A DNA stretch of 64,000 nt from Vannielia litorea (GCF_900142295.1 NZ_FSRL01000001.1:3580083-3644082), one strand, 5' to 3'. Counted from the stretch's first letter, positions 37,885 to 46,661 are shown. The notes: a model not told the origin generated them from the sequence alone. Program-made: numbers and translations.

Positions 37885-38082
37885 ATGGCCCGCGCCAATC
37901 CGCTACAGTTCATCCAGCAGGTCCGCACCGAGGTGGGCAAGGTCGTATGGCCGACCCGCCGCGAGGTGGTGCTGACCACGGTGATGGTGTTCATCATGGC
38001 GATCCTCACCGGCGCCTTCTTCTTCCTGGTCGACTGGCTGATCCGCTCGGGGCTGACCACGATCCTGGGGCTGTTCGGCTGA
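37885..38082 (+). CDS. secE: Preprotein translocase subunit SecE
   Basis: A 65-residue single-span SecE, the short form usual in alphaproteobacteria. The amphipathic FIQQVRTEVGKVVWPTRRE segment precedes one hydrophobic helix (about 29-50). SecE clamps the SecY channel. GGAAAGAG precedes the ATG. It is followed by nusG as in most bacteria, but here a palindrome, a promoter and a terminator lie between them. Confidence 0.96.
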   Translation: MARANPLQFIQQVRTEVGKVVWPTRREVVLTTVMVFIMAILTGAFFFLVDWLIRSGLTTILGLFG

Positions 38083-38088
38083 GCGATC

Positions 38089-38107
38089 GGTGGGCAGATT
38101 GCCCACC
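38089..38107. repeat. Palindrome, copy 2 (GGTGGGC type)
   Basis: GGTGGGCA pairs with TGCCCACC around a 3-base loop, 6 bases after the secE stop. It shares the core GGTGGGC-n-GATTGCCCACCC with copy 1 at 37767. Confidence 0.8.
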
Positions 38108-38111
38108 CTAC

Positions 38112-38140
38112 TTGAAATCGCCCGGCGGTCGGAGTATCCC
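38112..38140 (+). promoter_or_regulatory. Probable nusG promoter
   Basis: TTGAAA (38112-38117), 17-base spacer, then TATCCC (38135-38140). The -35 and the next bases (TTGAAATCGCCC) are identical to the secE promoter, as if the module had been duplicated together with the palindrome. Confidence 0.55.
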
Positions 38141-38161
38141 GCCTTCATTCCCCGAAAACAT

Positions 38162-38194
38162 GGCGCGCCCGAATCGACGGCGCGCCCGTTTTTT
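38162..38194 (+). terminator. Terminator hairpin between secE and nusG
   Basis: GGCGCGCC (38162-38169) pairs with a second GGCGCGCC (38179-38186), 9-base loop, then CG and six T. It would end the secE transcript, or act as an attenuator for the downstream promoter. Confidence 0.85.
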
Positions 38195-38250
38195 ATCGGG
38201 GAGCTGGATTGACGCGCCCCGGCACGGGGCCAGAGACAAGCAGGTTTGAC

Positions 38251-38784
38251 ATGGCGAAACGGTGGTATTCGGTGGCGGTGCTCTCCAACTTCGAGAAGAA
38301 GGTGGCAGAGCAGATCCGCACCGACGCGGAGGCCGCGGGCCTCACCGGCGAGATCGAGGAAGTGCTGGTGCCGACCGAGGAGGTCATCGAGGTGCGCCGG
38401 GGCAAGAAGGTGACCGCCGAGCGGCGCTTCATGCCGGGCTACGTGCTGGTGCGGATGGACATGAGCGATGCGGGCTATCACCTGATCACCTCGATCAACC
38501 GGGTCACGGGTTTTCTGGGGCCGCAGGGCCGGCCGATGCCGATGCGCGATGCCGAGGTCGAGGCGATCCTGGGCCGCGTGGAAGAGAGCGATGCCGCGCC
38601 GCGCAGCCTGATCACCTTCGAGGTGGGCGAGAACGTGAACGTGACCGACGGTCCGTTCGAGGGCTTCTCGGGCAACGTGGAAGAGGTCGACGACGACAAC
38701 CAGCGCCTGAAGGTGACGGTGTCGATCTTCGGTCGGGCCACGCCGGTGGAGCTGGAGTTCACCCAGGTGACCAAGCAGGCCTGA
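38251..38784 (+). CDS. nusG: Transcription termination/antitermination factor NusG
   Basis: A 177-residue NusG with the N-terminal NGN domain (WYSVAVLSNFEKKVA start, RRFMPGYVLV near 65) and the C-terminal KOW domain with GPFEGFSGNVEEVD and the terminal IFGRATPVELEF. It travels with RNA polymerase and links to Rho or the ribosome. ATG at 38251 opens the conserved part. The terminator at 38824 ends the unit. Confidence 0.97.
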   Translation: MAKRWYSVAVLSNFEKKVAEQIRTDAEAAGLTGEIEEVLVPTEEVIEVRRGKKVTAERRFMPGYVLVRMDMSDAGYHLITSINRVTGFLGPQGRPMPMRDAEVEAILGRVEESDAAPRSLITFEVGENVNVTDGPFEGFSGNVEEVDDDNQRLKVTVSIFGRATPVELEFTQVTKQA

Positions 38785-38823
38785 CACAGGGCCGCCGGGC
38801 CGCGCGCCCGCTGACAGCAGTTC

Positions 38824-38851
38824 GGGCCGCTCCCCTGGGGGCGGCCCTTTT
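38824..38851 (+). terminator. Rho-independent terminator of nusG
   Basis: GGGCCGC (38824-38830) pairs with GCGGCCC (38841-38847), followed by TTTT; extra pairing continues within the loop. Confidence 0.88.
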
Positions 38852-38880
38852 CGTTGGGGACGGGTGCCGGGAGGGCCGGG

Positions 38881-39228
38881 TCAGGCCCTGGCCGGATCTG
38901 CCCGCGAGATGGCGGTGAAGCCGCCGTAGCTGGTGCCGGAGACGGCCTCGCGGATGACCGCTTCGGCGCGGTCGGCGTCGGCCACGGAAAAGCCGATCCA
39001 GAGGGCGCCGGACGAGGTGCCGGAGGGCATCTCCTGCGGGCCGGTGGAGCGGCCCAGCTCGGCCATCTCCAGCGAGGCCTCGATCAGCACCATGGCCTCC
39101 TCGCAGAACTCGCGGGGCGTGGTGCGCCCCGAGGTGGCGCCGCGGATGTCGTCGAGCCGGTAGCTGACCGCCAGCCAGGCGTCGGCGGGGCGGGCGGCCT
39201 CGAAGGTTTCGGTGTCCGTGTGGATCAT
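38881..39228 (-). CDS. Conserved hypothetical protein
   Basis: A 115-residue soluble protein with no signal or membrane segment and no motif that I recognise. It is acidic, with a Thr/Ser-rich central part. GGAG lies upstream of the ATG at 39228. It sits alone on the minus strand between nusG and an S41-like gene, inside what in many bacteria is a continuous ribosomal block. Confidence 0.65.
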   Translation of the reverse strand: MIHTDTETFEAARPADAWLAVSYRLDDIRGATSGRTTPREFCEEAMVLIEASLEMAELGRSTGPQEMPSGTSSGALWIGFSVADADRAEAVIREAVSGTSYGGFTAISRADPARA

Positions 39229-39337
39229 GTCTCTTGCTCCACTTTCACGATTGTCGCGCTGTTAACCACATTACGCCCGGTCGCGGCGGGACAACGACCC
39301 GATCGCGGCTTTATTGTGGCAGCCTGGCGCGGTCGGC

Positions 39338-40474
39338 TCAGGGGCCGGCGGCCCAGGCCAGCGCGGCGTCGCGCGCCCGGTCCTGCCCTCTCGCCAGCTC
39401 GTCGGCGGTGCTGAAGGGGGTCGGGTGGGGGACCATCGTGCCTGCGGCGACGAGGTGGCGGGCGATGATCGGGGGCGTGCTGGCGTGGGGCGTGCCGCTG
39501 TGCCAGTCGTGCAGGGCATCCGACCAGCGCAGGGCGGCGCCGCTCTCGGGCAGCACTTCGAGATCGCCCTCGGCGTGAAAGCGGGTGACATCGCCCATCG
39601 GCTCGCCCATCAGCCGGCCTGTCCCGGGCAGGCGGTGCAGGGCGCGGCAGGCGAAGACAAGCGCGGCGGAGAAGGTGAACTTGTCGACCAGGACGACAAA
39701 GCGTGGGCCGCGCCATCCGCTGCGCAAGGCCTCGAGCAGGGTCTCTGCCTTCAGGAAATCGCCGCCCGGGTTGCCGCGGATGTCGATCAGCAAGGGCGCG
39801 TCGGGCCGGGCAAGGGCCGCGTTGGCGGCGTTGCGCAGGGCGACTTCCAGCACGCCGGGTTCGGGGACGTGGAATTCGGGGAGCCGGACCTGAACGGCGC
39901 GGGGCAGGTGCTGCACCTCGGCGAGCCCGGGGGCGTCGCGGGTGGCGGCGAGGCCGCCGTGCTCGCGGGCGGGATAGAGCGTGAGCGCCGGGACGCGGCG
40001 GGCCGGGTCGGGGGTGAGAGGGCCGGTGGAGAGGGTGTAGCGCGGCGGATCCTCGACGCCGAGCCGGGCGAGGGCCTCCGGCCAGGCCAGCAGCAGGGGC
40101 GCGAGCGCGCGCTGGCGGAACGGCGGGCCGGGGATGAAGGGGCGGGCGGCCTGGAGCAGGGCCTCCACGGGGCGGTCGTTGATTGCCTCGAGCCGGGCGG
40201 GGGAGCCGGTGCCCTCGGTCAGCCAGACCTCGGAGCCGATGGCGACGAAGCGGAGCGGCAAAACGGTGATGGCGGCCTGCGGGATCAGCCTGGTGTGGGC
40301 GTTGCAGGCCCGAGCTACGAGGCGCATTGCGGAGAGCAGGAAGGCGTTGCGGTCGCCCGAGGCCTCCAGGCCGGACAGGGCCTCGACCTCATGGCTCGGC
40401 GGCCCGTCGGGGAAGGCGGCGGCGAAGGCGGTGTCGTGGGAGAGGGTTTGGAGGAGGGTTTCGGTATCGCTCAT
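39338..40474 (-). CDS. S41 peptidase-like protein
   Basis: A 378-residue protein whose C-terminal half looks like the tail-specific protease (S41) fold: DIRGNPGG at 231-238 and DKFTFSAA at 264-271, where Ser269 would be the nucleophile. No PDZ domain and no signal peptide are seen. The N-terminal 200 residues are helical and unrecognised. It may be an active cytosolic S41 enzyme or a relative with another role. It is divergent from rplK. Confidence 0.7.
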   Translation of the reverse strand: MSDTETLLQTLSHDTAFAAAFPDGPPSHEVEALSGLEASGDRNAFLLSAMRLVARACNAHTRLIPQAAITVLPLRFVAIGSEVWLTEGTGSPARLEAINDRPVEALLQAARPFIPGPPFRQRALAPLLLAWPEALARLGVEDPPRYTLSTGPLTPDPARRVPALTLYPAREHGGLAATRDAPGLAEVQHLPRAVQVRLPEFHVPEPGVLEVALRNAANAALARPDAPLLIDIRGNPGGDFLKAETLLEALRSGWRGPRFVVLVDKFTFSAALVFACRALHRLPGTGRLMGEPMGDVTRFHAEGDLEVLPESGAALRWSDALHDWHSGTPHASTPPIIARHLVAAGTMVPHPTPFSTADELARGQDRARDAALAWAAGP

Positions 40475-40517
40475 CCGGGGAGCCTAGGGTCGCTTGGGCG
40501 GGATTGGCCAGTGGGGT

Positions 40518-40546
40518 TTGACGGAAGCTGGAAAAGGGCCTATGGA
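40518..40546 (+). promoter_or_regulatory. rplK promoter
   Basis: TTGACG (40518-40523), 17-base spacer, TATGGA (40541-40546). It leaves a leader of about 130 bases before rplK. Confidence 0.78.
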
Positions 40547-40685
40547 GCGGCTTCCTTCGTCCCCCGTCGTTCTGGCGGGGCCGAATCGCGTGGGAGGGGC
40601 GGCGCTCGCGGGCGCCAAGCCGGACCACGTCAACATGAAGGCGGCCCATCGCGTTGGGGCGCCGTTGAGCAAAGGAGAGCCAGGA

Positions 40686-41111
40686 ATGGCAAAGAAGATT
40701 GCCGGCAAGATGAAGCTGCAGGTGAAGGCCGGACAGGCCAACCCCTCCCCGCCGGTCGGCCCGGCGCTGGGCCAGCGCGGCATCAACATCATGGAATTCT
40801 GCAAGGCGTTCAACGCCAAGACGCAGGAGATGGAGCCGGGTGCGCCCTGCCCGACCGTGATCACCTACTACCAGGACAAGTCCTTCTCGATGGAAATCAA
40901 GACGCCGCCGGCGTCCTACTACCTGAAGAAGGCCGCGAAGGTGAAATCCGGGGCCAAGACCCCCTCGCGCGAGACCGTGGGCACCGTGACGGTGGCCCAG
41001 GTGCGCGAGATTGCGGAAGCCAAGATGAAGGATCTGAACGCCAACGACATCGAAGGCGCGATGCAGATCATTCTCGGCTCGGCGAAATCCATGGGCATCG
41101 AGGTGAAGTAA
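40686..41111 (+). CDS. rplK: 50S ribosomal protein L11
   Basis: A 141-residue L11 with the N-terminal [17 protein letters not shown] segment and the C-terminal 23S rRNA-binding domain ending [11 protein letters not shown]11 forms the GTPase-centre stalk base and is needed for RelA sensing. AGGAGA and CAGGA precede the ATG. Followed at once by rplA. Confidence 0.98.
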   Translation: MAKKIAGKMKLQVKAGQANPSPPVGPALGQRGINIMEFCKAFNAKTQEMEPGAPCPTVITYYQDKSFSMEIKTPPASYYLKKAAKVKSGAKTPSRETVGTVTVAQVREIAEAKMKDLNANDIEGAMQIILGSAKSMGIEVK

Positions 41112-41112
41112 G

Positions 41113-41811
41113 ATGGCAAAACTCGGAAAACGCACCGCCGCCGCCCGTGAGGCCTTTGAAGGCAAGCACGACCTGAGCGTGGAAGAGGCCGTCGCCCTGG
41201 TGAAGGGCAACGCCAAGGCCAAGTTCGACGAGACCGTCGAGATCGCCATGAACCTCGGGGTCGACCCGCGTCACGCCGACCAGATGGTGCGCGGCAAGGT
41301 CAGCCTGCCGAACGGCACCGGCAAGGACGTGCGCGTTGCCGTCTTCGCCCGGGGCGACAAGGCCGAAGAGGCCAAGAAGGCCGGCGCCGACATCGTGGGC
41401 GCAGAGGACCTGATGGAGATCGTCCAGGGCGGCAAGATCGACTTCGATCGCTGCATCGCCACCCCCGACATGATGCCGATCGTCGGCCGTCTGGGCAAGG
41501 TGCTCGGCCCGCGCAACCTGATGCCGAACCCCAAGGTCGGCACGGTGACGATGGACGTGAAAGAGGCCGTCGAAGCCGCCAAGGGCGGTGAGGTCCAGTT
41601 CAAGGCCGAGAAGGCCGGCGTGGTGCACGCGGGCATCGGCAAGGCCTCCTTCGACGAGGCCAAGCTGGTCGAGAACGTGCGCGCCTTCGTGGACGCCGTC
41701 TCCAAGGCCAAGCCGACCGGCGCCAAGGGCACCTACATGAAGAAGATCGCGATCTCTTCGACCATGGGCCCGGGCGTCAGCATCGAGGTGGACAACGCGC
41801 TGGGCAACTGA
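41113..41811 (+). CDS. rplA: 50S ribosomal protein L1
   Basis: A 232-residue L1 of usual length, with the [20 protein letters not shown] signature near 130-150. L1 forms the mobile stalk that helps release of deacylated tRNA and represses its own operon. It starts 1 base after the rplK stop. A terminator follows at 41834. Confidence 0.98.
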   Translation: MAKLGKRTAAAREAFEGKHDLSVEEAVALVKGNAKAKFDETVEIAMNLGVDPRHADQMVRGKVSLPNGTGKDVRVAVFARGDKAEEAKKAGADIVGAEDLMEIVQGGKIDFDRCIATPDMMPIVGRLGKVLGPRNLMPNPKVGTVTMDVKEAVEAAKGGEVQFKAEKAGVVHAGIGKASFDEAKLVENVRAFVDAVSKAKPTGAKGTYMKKIAISSTMGPGVSIEVDNALGN

Positions 41812-41833
41812 GCCTGACGCAAGCGGATACAGA

Positions 41834-41862
41834 GGGGCGGGCCGGTTGGCTCGCCCCTTTTC
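41834..41862 (+). terminator. Rho-independent terminator of rplKA
   Basis: Ten-base stem from GGGGCGGGCC with GGCTCGCCCC (one G-U pair), loop GGTT, then TTTTC. Confidence 0.88.
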
Positions 41863-42079
41863 GTTGGCGACGGCGGGACGGGGATGCCGGGACCGGAGCG
41901 CAGGATCGGCGGCGCGGGCCATCGAGGAGGCCAAGCCGTGGCGCGAGTTCTATCCGCAGAAGGACTTCGGGACGCCCGACCAGGGCGGCGCTGAGTGGTA
42001 TCTGACAAGGATGACCGAGGCTTGCGCGGACAGGGCGGGCTGCCTATAGCCAGCCGCGCAACAAACCGGAGGCAGACGG

Positions 42080-43162
42080 ATGATCGGACGGCGCAGAGTT
42101 CTGGCAAGTGGCGGCGCGGCGGCGCTGGTGGCGATGGCCCCGCGCGGGCTGTGGGCAGGGTATGCCCCGCAGGCGGGCGCGTGGCGGACCTTCGAGATCG
42201 TCACCCGCGTGGAGCTGCCGCGCGGCGGCAAGACGGCGCAGGCCTGGGTGCCGGTGCCGTCGCACCGGGACGACACCTGGACGGTGCCGGACCGGAACCT
42301 CTGGGTGAACAATGCCGACGAGGTGAAGCTGGTCGAGGGCGAGGGCACGGCCTTCGTGCAGGCGCGCTGGGCGGCGGGCGAGGGCCCGGCGGTGCTGGAG
42401 GTGACGAGCCGGGTGGCGACGCGCAGCCGGTCGGTCGCGCTGGAGGCCAGCACGGGAGCCACGCTCACCGGGGCAGAGCGCGCCGAGCTGACCGCGCCGA
42501 CCGAGCTGCTGCCGACCGACGGGATCGTGCTGGAGACGGCGCAGGGGATCGTGGCGGGCAGGGCGGGCGACCTCGAGAAGGCCCGCGCGATCTACGACTG
42601 GGTGGTGGAGAGCACCGAGCGCAACCCCGAGACGCGCGGCTGCGGGCTGGGCGACATTGCCTCGATGCTGCACATGGGCGACCTCACCGGCAAATGCGCC
42701 GATCTCAACGCGCTCTTCGTCGGCCTTTGCCGTGCCGCCGGCCTGCCCGCGCGCGACCTCTACGGGCTGCGGGTGGCGCCCTCGGACTTCGGCTACAGGG
42801 CGCTTGGCGCGGGCTCGGAGAACGTGACCGGCGCGCAGCATTGCCGGGCGGAAGTGTTCGTGGAAGGCACGGGCTGGGTGCCCGCCGATCCGGCGGACGT
42901 GCGCAAGGTGGTGCTCCAGGAAGACGGCGGCCTGAGCCTGGCGGACGCCAAGGTGCAGGACGCGCGGCGCGGGCTTTTCGGCGCGGCGGAGGGCAACTGG
43001 CTGTGCCTGAACACCGCGCATGACGTGGTGCTGCCGGGCGCGGCGGATGACGCGCCGCTGCCTTTCCTGATGTATCCGCAGGCGGAAATTGGCGGCGAGC
43101 GGCTGGACGAGCTGGCGCCGGATGCCTTTGTCTACACGATCACCGCGCGCGAGCTGACCTGA
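42080..43162 (+). CDS. Exported transglutaminase-like protein
   Basis: A 360-residue protein with a twin-arginine-like leader (RRRVLASGG, cut near residue 26). The transglutaminase-like triad is Cys206 in GKCADLN, His254 in AQHCRAEVF and Asp270 in VPADP. Such proteins are cysteine peptidases or transamidases in the envelope. GGAGG precedes the ATG. A 268-bp gap upstream of it holds only the rplKA terminator and no convincing gene. Confidence 0.82.
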   Translation: MIGRRRVLASGGAAALVAMAPRGLWAGYAPQAGAWRTFEIVTRVELPRGGKTAQAWVPVPSHRDDTWTVPDRNLWVNNADEVKLVEGEGTAFVQARWAAGEGPAVLEVTSRVATRSRSVALEASTGATLTGAERAELTAPTELLPTDGIVLETAQGIVAGRAGDLEKARAIYDWVVESTERNPETRGCGLGDIASMLHMGDLTGKCADLNALFVGLCRAAGLPARDLYGLRVAPSDFGYRALGAGSENVTGAQHCRAEVFVEGTGWVPADPADVRKVVLQEDGGLSLADAKVQDARRGLFGAAEGNWLCLNTAHDVVLPGAADDAPLPFLMYPQAEIGGERLDELAPDAFVYTITARELT

Positions 43163-43233
43163 GCGCGCAATACCGGGGGGATGCGGCAGAACGGCCGCCT
43201 CCCTCCGGCGTGCGGATCGGGCATGGAACAGGC

Positions 43234-43587
43234 ATGAGCGCCGGGTTTCGTCAGACAGTGATCGCCTGGGCCGCAGCCTTGATGCTGGCGGTCATGGGGG
43301 CCGTTTCGGCGCATCACATGGGGCCGCCCTCGGAAGATGCGTTCGCCGTGGCCGAGCTGCGGGCGCTGGGCGTGACGGCGGATGACCTCTGCGGCCCTGT
43401 AGACGCGGGCCATGCCTGGCACTGCCCGTTCTGCCACAAGCTGCCCGAGGCGCCCCGGCTTGCCGCGCCCGACGCGGTGCAGCGGCTGGCCCGGGTGATG
43501 CCCGAGACGCGGGGTAGCGACCTCCTGCACGGGCCGCAGCATATCTTCTCCCACCACAGCACGCGCGGACCGCCGCGCCTCTCCTGA
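43234..43587 (+). CDS. Small exported protein with His/Cys motifs, copper-cluster member
   Basis: A 117-residue protein with an N-terminal hydrophobic leader (about 8-27) followed by SAHHMG, then HCPFCHKLP (a CxxC with flanking His) and a C-terminal HGPQHIFSHHS stretch. This resembles DUF2946-type proteins found with copper genes. The start is uncertain between GTG 43210 and ATG 43234; I used the ATG, which opens the leader. It precedes the YcnI-PCuAC and SCO genes, so metal handling is likely. Confidence 0.65.
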   Translation: MSAGFRQTVIAWAAALMLAVMGAVSAHHMGPPSEDAFAVAELRALGVTADDLCGPVDAGHAWHCPFCHKLPEAPRLAAPDAVQRLARVMPETRGSDLLHGPQHIFSHHSTRGPPRLS

Positions 43588-43653
43588 GCAATCCAACCGA
43601 CTGACACGCGGCGCGGGATGGTCCCGTGCCCGGATTCTCATGGAGACTGACAC

Positions 43654-44649
43654 ATGCTGAACCACAGCTTTCTGGCCGCCTGCGGCCTGACCCTCATGGC
43701 CGCGACGGCCCATGCCCATGCCACCCTCGAACAGGCAGAGGCCACGGTGGGGGCGACGACCAAGATCACCCTGCGCGTGCCCCACGGCTGCGAAGGCGAG
43801 GCGACCCATACGGTGCGGATCGAGATCCCCGAAGGGTTCTATGCCGTGAAGCCGATGCCCAAGCCGGGCTGGGCGCTGGAGACGGAGATTGGCGCCTACG
43901 AAACCCCCTATGACAACCACGGAACGATGATGACCGAGGGCGTTCGTGCGGTGGTGTGGAGCGGCGGCGACCTGGCCGACGCGCATTACGACGAGTTCGT
44001 GCTTCGCGGATCGGTGGGCAAGCAGTTCGACGGGGGCGAGGTGATCTACTTCCCTGCCGTGCAGACCTGCGCCAATGGCGTGGCCGACTGGACCGACACC
44101 AGCGGCGCCCCCGATGTGCCCAACCCCGCGCCCAAGCTGACGCTGGTGGCGGCGGACGGGGCCGATGCCCATGCCCATGCCGGCCACGCGGGTCATGGCA
44201 TGGCCGACAAGGTCACCCTCGGCGCGCTCGAGATCACCGCGCCTGCCGCCGCTGCGACCCTGCCCAACCAGCCGGTGGCCGGGGGCTTTGTGACCATCAC
44301 CAACACCGGGGCGGAGGATGACGTGCTGGTAGGTGCCAGCTCAGCCGTTGCCGGTCGCATCGAGGTGCACGAGATGGCGATGGAGGGCGATGTGATGAAG
44401 ATGCGCGCGCTGGCCGAGGGCTTGGCCGTCCCCGCCGGGGAGACGGTGACGCTGAAGCCGGGCGGCTATCACATCATGTTCATGGATCTGGCCGGGCCGA
44501 TGGAGGCGGGCACCAGCGCCGAGGTGGAGCTGGAGTTCCGCGACGCCGGCAAGGTGGTCGTGACCTTCCCCGTGAAGCCGCGCGACGAGATCGGCGCGGG
44601 CGGGCACGCCCACGGCGGGCATGGCCACTCCGGGCATGAGGGCAACTGA
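43654..44649 (+). CDS. YcnI (DUF1775) - PCuAC copper chaperone fusion
   Basis: A 331-residue exported protein. The signal peptide ends AHA, leaving His22 as the new N-terminus, as in YcnI copper proteins; residues 22-165 are the DUF1775 domain. Residues 188-310 are a PCuAC domain with the copper site H-x10-M-x22-HxM: His239, Met250, His273 and Met275. The linker (172-182) and the C-terminus (318-329) are His-rich. It probably passes Cu(I) to the neighbouring SCO protein and to cytochrome oxidase. The stop shares one base with the SCO start. Confidence 0.9.
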   Translation: MLNHSFLAACGLTLMAATAHAHATLEQAEATVGATTKITLRVPHGCEGEATHTVRIEIPEGFYAVKPMPKPGWALETEIGAYETPYDNHGTMMTEGVRAVVWSGGDLADAHYDEFVLRGSVGKQFDGGEVIYFPAVQTCANGVADWTDTSGAPDVPNPAPKLTLVAADGADAHAHAGHAGHGMADKVTLGALEITAPAAAATLPNQPVAGGFVTITNTGAEDDVLVGASSAVAGRIEVHEMAMEGDVMKMRALAEGLAVPAGETVTLKPGGYHIMFMDLAGPMEAGTSAEVELEFRDAGKVVVTFPVKPRDEIGAGGHAHGGHGHSGHEGN

Positions 44650-45246
44650 TGCTGCGGTCGAAGACGGCGGCGATCTTCGCGGGGGGGGCTGGCCGGGCTG
44701 GCCCTCCTTGCGACGGTCTGGTTTGCATTTGTCGCGCCTGCGCTTGACGAGGAGGTGGGGATCGACCTCGGGCATGGCGACTACGTGCTCGCGGGCACCG
44801 ACGGGCAGCCCTTTACTGAAGACACCCTGCGCGGCGCGCCGACGGCAGTGTTCTTCGGCTTTGCCCATTGCCCCGAGGTCTGCCCGACGACGCTGTCGGA
44901 CATCGACCGGTGGCAGGCAGAGCTGGCCGACGCGGGCGAGGACCCGCTTCGCACCTACTTCGTCACTGTGGACCCGGAGCGGGACACGGTAGAAATGATG
45001 GCCGATTACGTGGGCTGGGTGCCCGACGTGGTGGGCGTGTCGGGCAGCCGCGATGAGATCGACAAGGCGATCCGGGCCTTTCGGGTCTACGCCTCGAAGG
45101 TGCCGCTGGAGGGGGGCGACTACACGATGGACCACTCGGCCTTCGTGCTGCTGTTCGACGATCGTGGCAACTTCTTCGAGCCGATCCGATACCAGGAGGA
45201 GCTGGAGAGCGCGATGGCCAAGATCCGGCAGGTCACGGCCATGTGA
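44649..45246 (+). CDS. SCO1/SenC family copper chaperone, frame broken at a run of eight G
   Basis: SCO proteins deliver copper to the CuA site of cytochrome oxidase. HCPEVCPTT (the CxxxC copper site) and the later DHSAF histidine are intact. The reading frame opens at ATG 44649 with an MLRSKTAAIF leader, but a run of eight G (44681-44688) throws it out of frame; with seven G it would continue into GLAGLALLATVWFAF as a normal membrane anchor. Without correction, the only start in the main frame is GTG 44755, which would lose the anchor. Either a sequence error, a true mutation or phase variation. Confidence 0.8.
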
Positions 45247-45357
45247 GGGGATGACGGGGTGACGTGCGCGCTGCCGCGCGACACCCCACCCGCCATCCCG
45301 CGGGGCGCGCCGGGGCCGGGGGGGGCGGAAAATCACCCGCACGTGAGCCCTGCGCCC

Positions 45358-45386
45358 TTGCCCTTCGCGGATGCAGCAACTAGAGA
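45358..45386 (+). promoter_or_regulatory. rplJ promoter
   Basis: TTGCCC (45358-45363), 17-base spacer, TAGAGA (45381-45386). It fits a transcript start near 45393 and a leader of about 230 bases. Confidence 0.6.
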
Positions 45387-45392
45387 GGCCCC

Positions 45393-45623
45393 TGCAAGCC
45401 AGCGTGCGATTCGTCGTGCGCTGTTTTGCGTTTCGTCCAAGACGGTGGGTGGCGCTCGTCCGAGTGCCTTAATTTCCTGCCCGAGACGGGTCAGAACTGG
45501 TTTTCCCGCGAGGCATCTCTCGGGCGGACTTGGCTTCAGCCCCGTAACACGGACCTGAGTGTCGGCCCTGGCCGGCAAAAATGAGCCGGGCGGGGATGAC
45601 CCTGCCCAAATTGGAGTGAAACT
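45393..45623 (+). promoter_or_regulatory. rplJL leader, possible L10 binding structure
   Basis: The gap before rplJ has no gene. It contains a long hairpin: GCCCGAGA (45479-45486) with TCTCGGGC (45518-45525), and an inner CGGG / CCCG stem separated by an uneven bulge. Ribosomal L10(L12) binds such bent leaders to repress its operon in many bacteria. The match is structural and not proven. Confidence 0.5.
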
Positions 45624-46136
45624 GTGGATAGAGCCCAGAAAGAGAAAGTGGTCGAGGAACTCGGCCAGATTTTCGAAAGCTCTGGCGTCGTTGTGGTCTC
45701 CCACTACGAGGGTCTCACGGTTGCCGAGATGCAGGACCTGCGCGCGCGTATGCGTGAAGCTGGCGGGTCGGTCCGCGTCGCCAAGAACAAGCTCGCCAAG
45801 ATCGCCCTGGAAGGGAAGCCTTGCGCCAGCATCGCCGATCTTCTGACGGGTATGACCGTGCTCACCTACTCCGAAGACCCCGTGGCTGCGGCCAAGGTCG
45901 TGGACAAGTTCGCCAAGGACAACTCGAAGCTCGAGATCCTCGGCGGCGCGATGGGTGAGACCGCTCTGGACGTCGACGGTGTGAAGGCCGTTGCGCAGAT
46001 GCCCAGCCGCGAGGAGCTCATTGCTTCCATCGTGGGCTGCATCGGTGCACCCGCTTCCAACATCGCCGGTGCCATTGGCGCGCCTGCTTCGAATATCGCC
46101 AGCATTCTTTCGACCATCGAAGAGAAAGCTGCGTAA
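45624..46136 (+). CDS. rplJ: 50S ribosomal protein L10
   Basis: A 170-residue L10, the base of the L7/L12 stalk. It starts with GTG at 45624 ([10 protein letters not shown]), preceded by GGAG. The rRNA-binding N-terminus and the C-terminal helix for L12 dimers ([15 protein letters not shown]) are present. The C-terminal part holds a doubled GAPASNIA segment. Followed by rplL. Confidence 0.97.
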   Translation: MDRAQKEKVVEELGQIFESSGVVVVSHYEGLTVAEMQDLRARMREAGGSVRVAKNKLAKIALEGKPCASIADLLTGMTVLTYSEDPVAAAKVVDKFAKDNSKLEILGGAMGETALDVDGVKAVAQMPSREELIASIVGCIGAPASNIAGAIGAPASNIASILSTIEEKAA

Positions 46137-46209
46137 GGCAACGAATGAGAGCCGCGTAGGGGTTGAACACCTCGCGTTGGAACACATCTAGACAGACGGA
46201 AAGCGAAAA

Positions 46210-46593
46210 ATGGCTGATCTGAAGAAACTTGCTGAAGAGATCGTGGGTCTGACCCTTCTCGAAGCCCAGGAACTGAAAACCATCCTCAAGGACGAGTACG
46301 GCATCGAGCCCGCCGCTGGCGGCGCTGTGATGATGGCCGGTCCGGCTGCCGGCGGCGACGCCGGTGCGGCTGCCGAGGAAAAGACCGAGTTCGACGTGAT
46401 CCTCAAGAGCGCCGGCGCTCAGAAGATCAACGTGATCAAGGAAGTCCGCGCCATCACCGGCCTGGGCCTGAAAGAGGCCAAGGAGCTGGTGGAAGCCGGT
46501 GGCAAGGCTGTCAAGGAGCAGGTCTCCAAAGCCGAAGCCGACGACATCAAGGCGAAACTCGAAGCCGCTGGCGCCGAGATCGAGCTCAAGTGA
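46210..46593 (+). CDS. rplL: 50S ribosomal protein L7/L12
   Basis: A 127-residue L7/L12 with N-terminal dimerisation domain, Ala/Gly-rich hinge (about 35-55) and the C-terminal factor-binding domain with [19 protein letters not shown]. It recruits translation GTPases. AGACGGAAAG lies before the ATG. Confidence 0.98.
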   Translation: MADLKKLAEEIVGLTLLEAQELKTILKDEYGIEPAAGGAVMMAGPAAGGDAGAAAEEKTEFDVILKSAGAQKINVIKEVRAITGLGLKEAKELVEAGGKAVKEQVSKAEADDIKAKLEAAGAEIELK

Positions 46594-46631
46594 TCGGTCG
46601 CCGTCCGATGCGGACGGCAGCCTGAAGAACT

Positions 46632-46661
46632 GGCTGGACCCGGGAAAAACCGGGTCCAGCC
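46632..46661 (+). other. Hairpin between rplL and rpoB (attenuator or RNase III-like site)
   Basis: A perfect 12-bp stem, GGCTGGACCCGG (46632-46643) with CCGGGTCCAGCC (46650-46661), and loop GAAAAA. No T run follows. In E. coli the rplL-rpoB gap holds an attenuator and an RNase III site, so a similar role is likely. Confidence 0.7.

Noticed and set aside
41846..42049. Short frame ending in a FYPQKDFGTPDQGG stretch, between rplA and the transglutaminase-like gene
   Set aside because: No ribosome site, and its start overlaps the rplKA terminator. It may be a gene remnant, but I could not support it.
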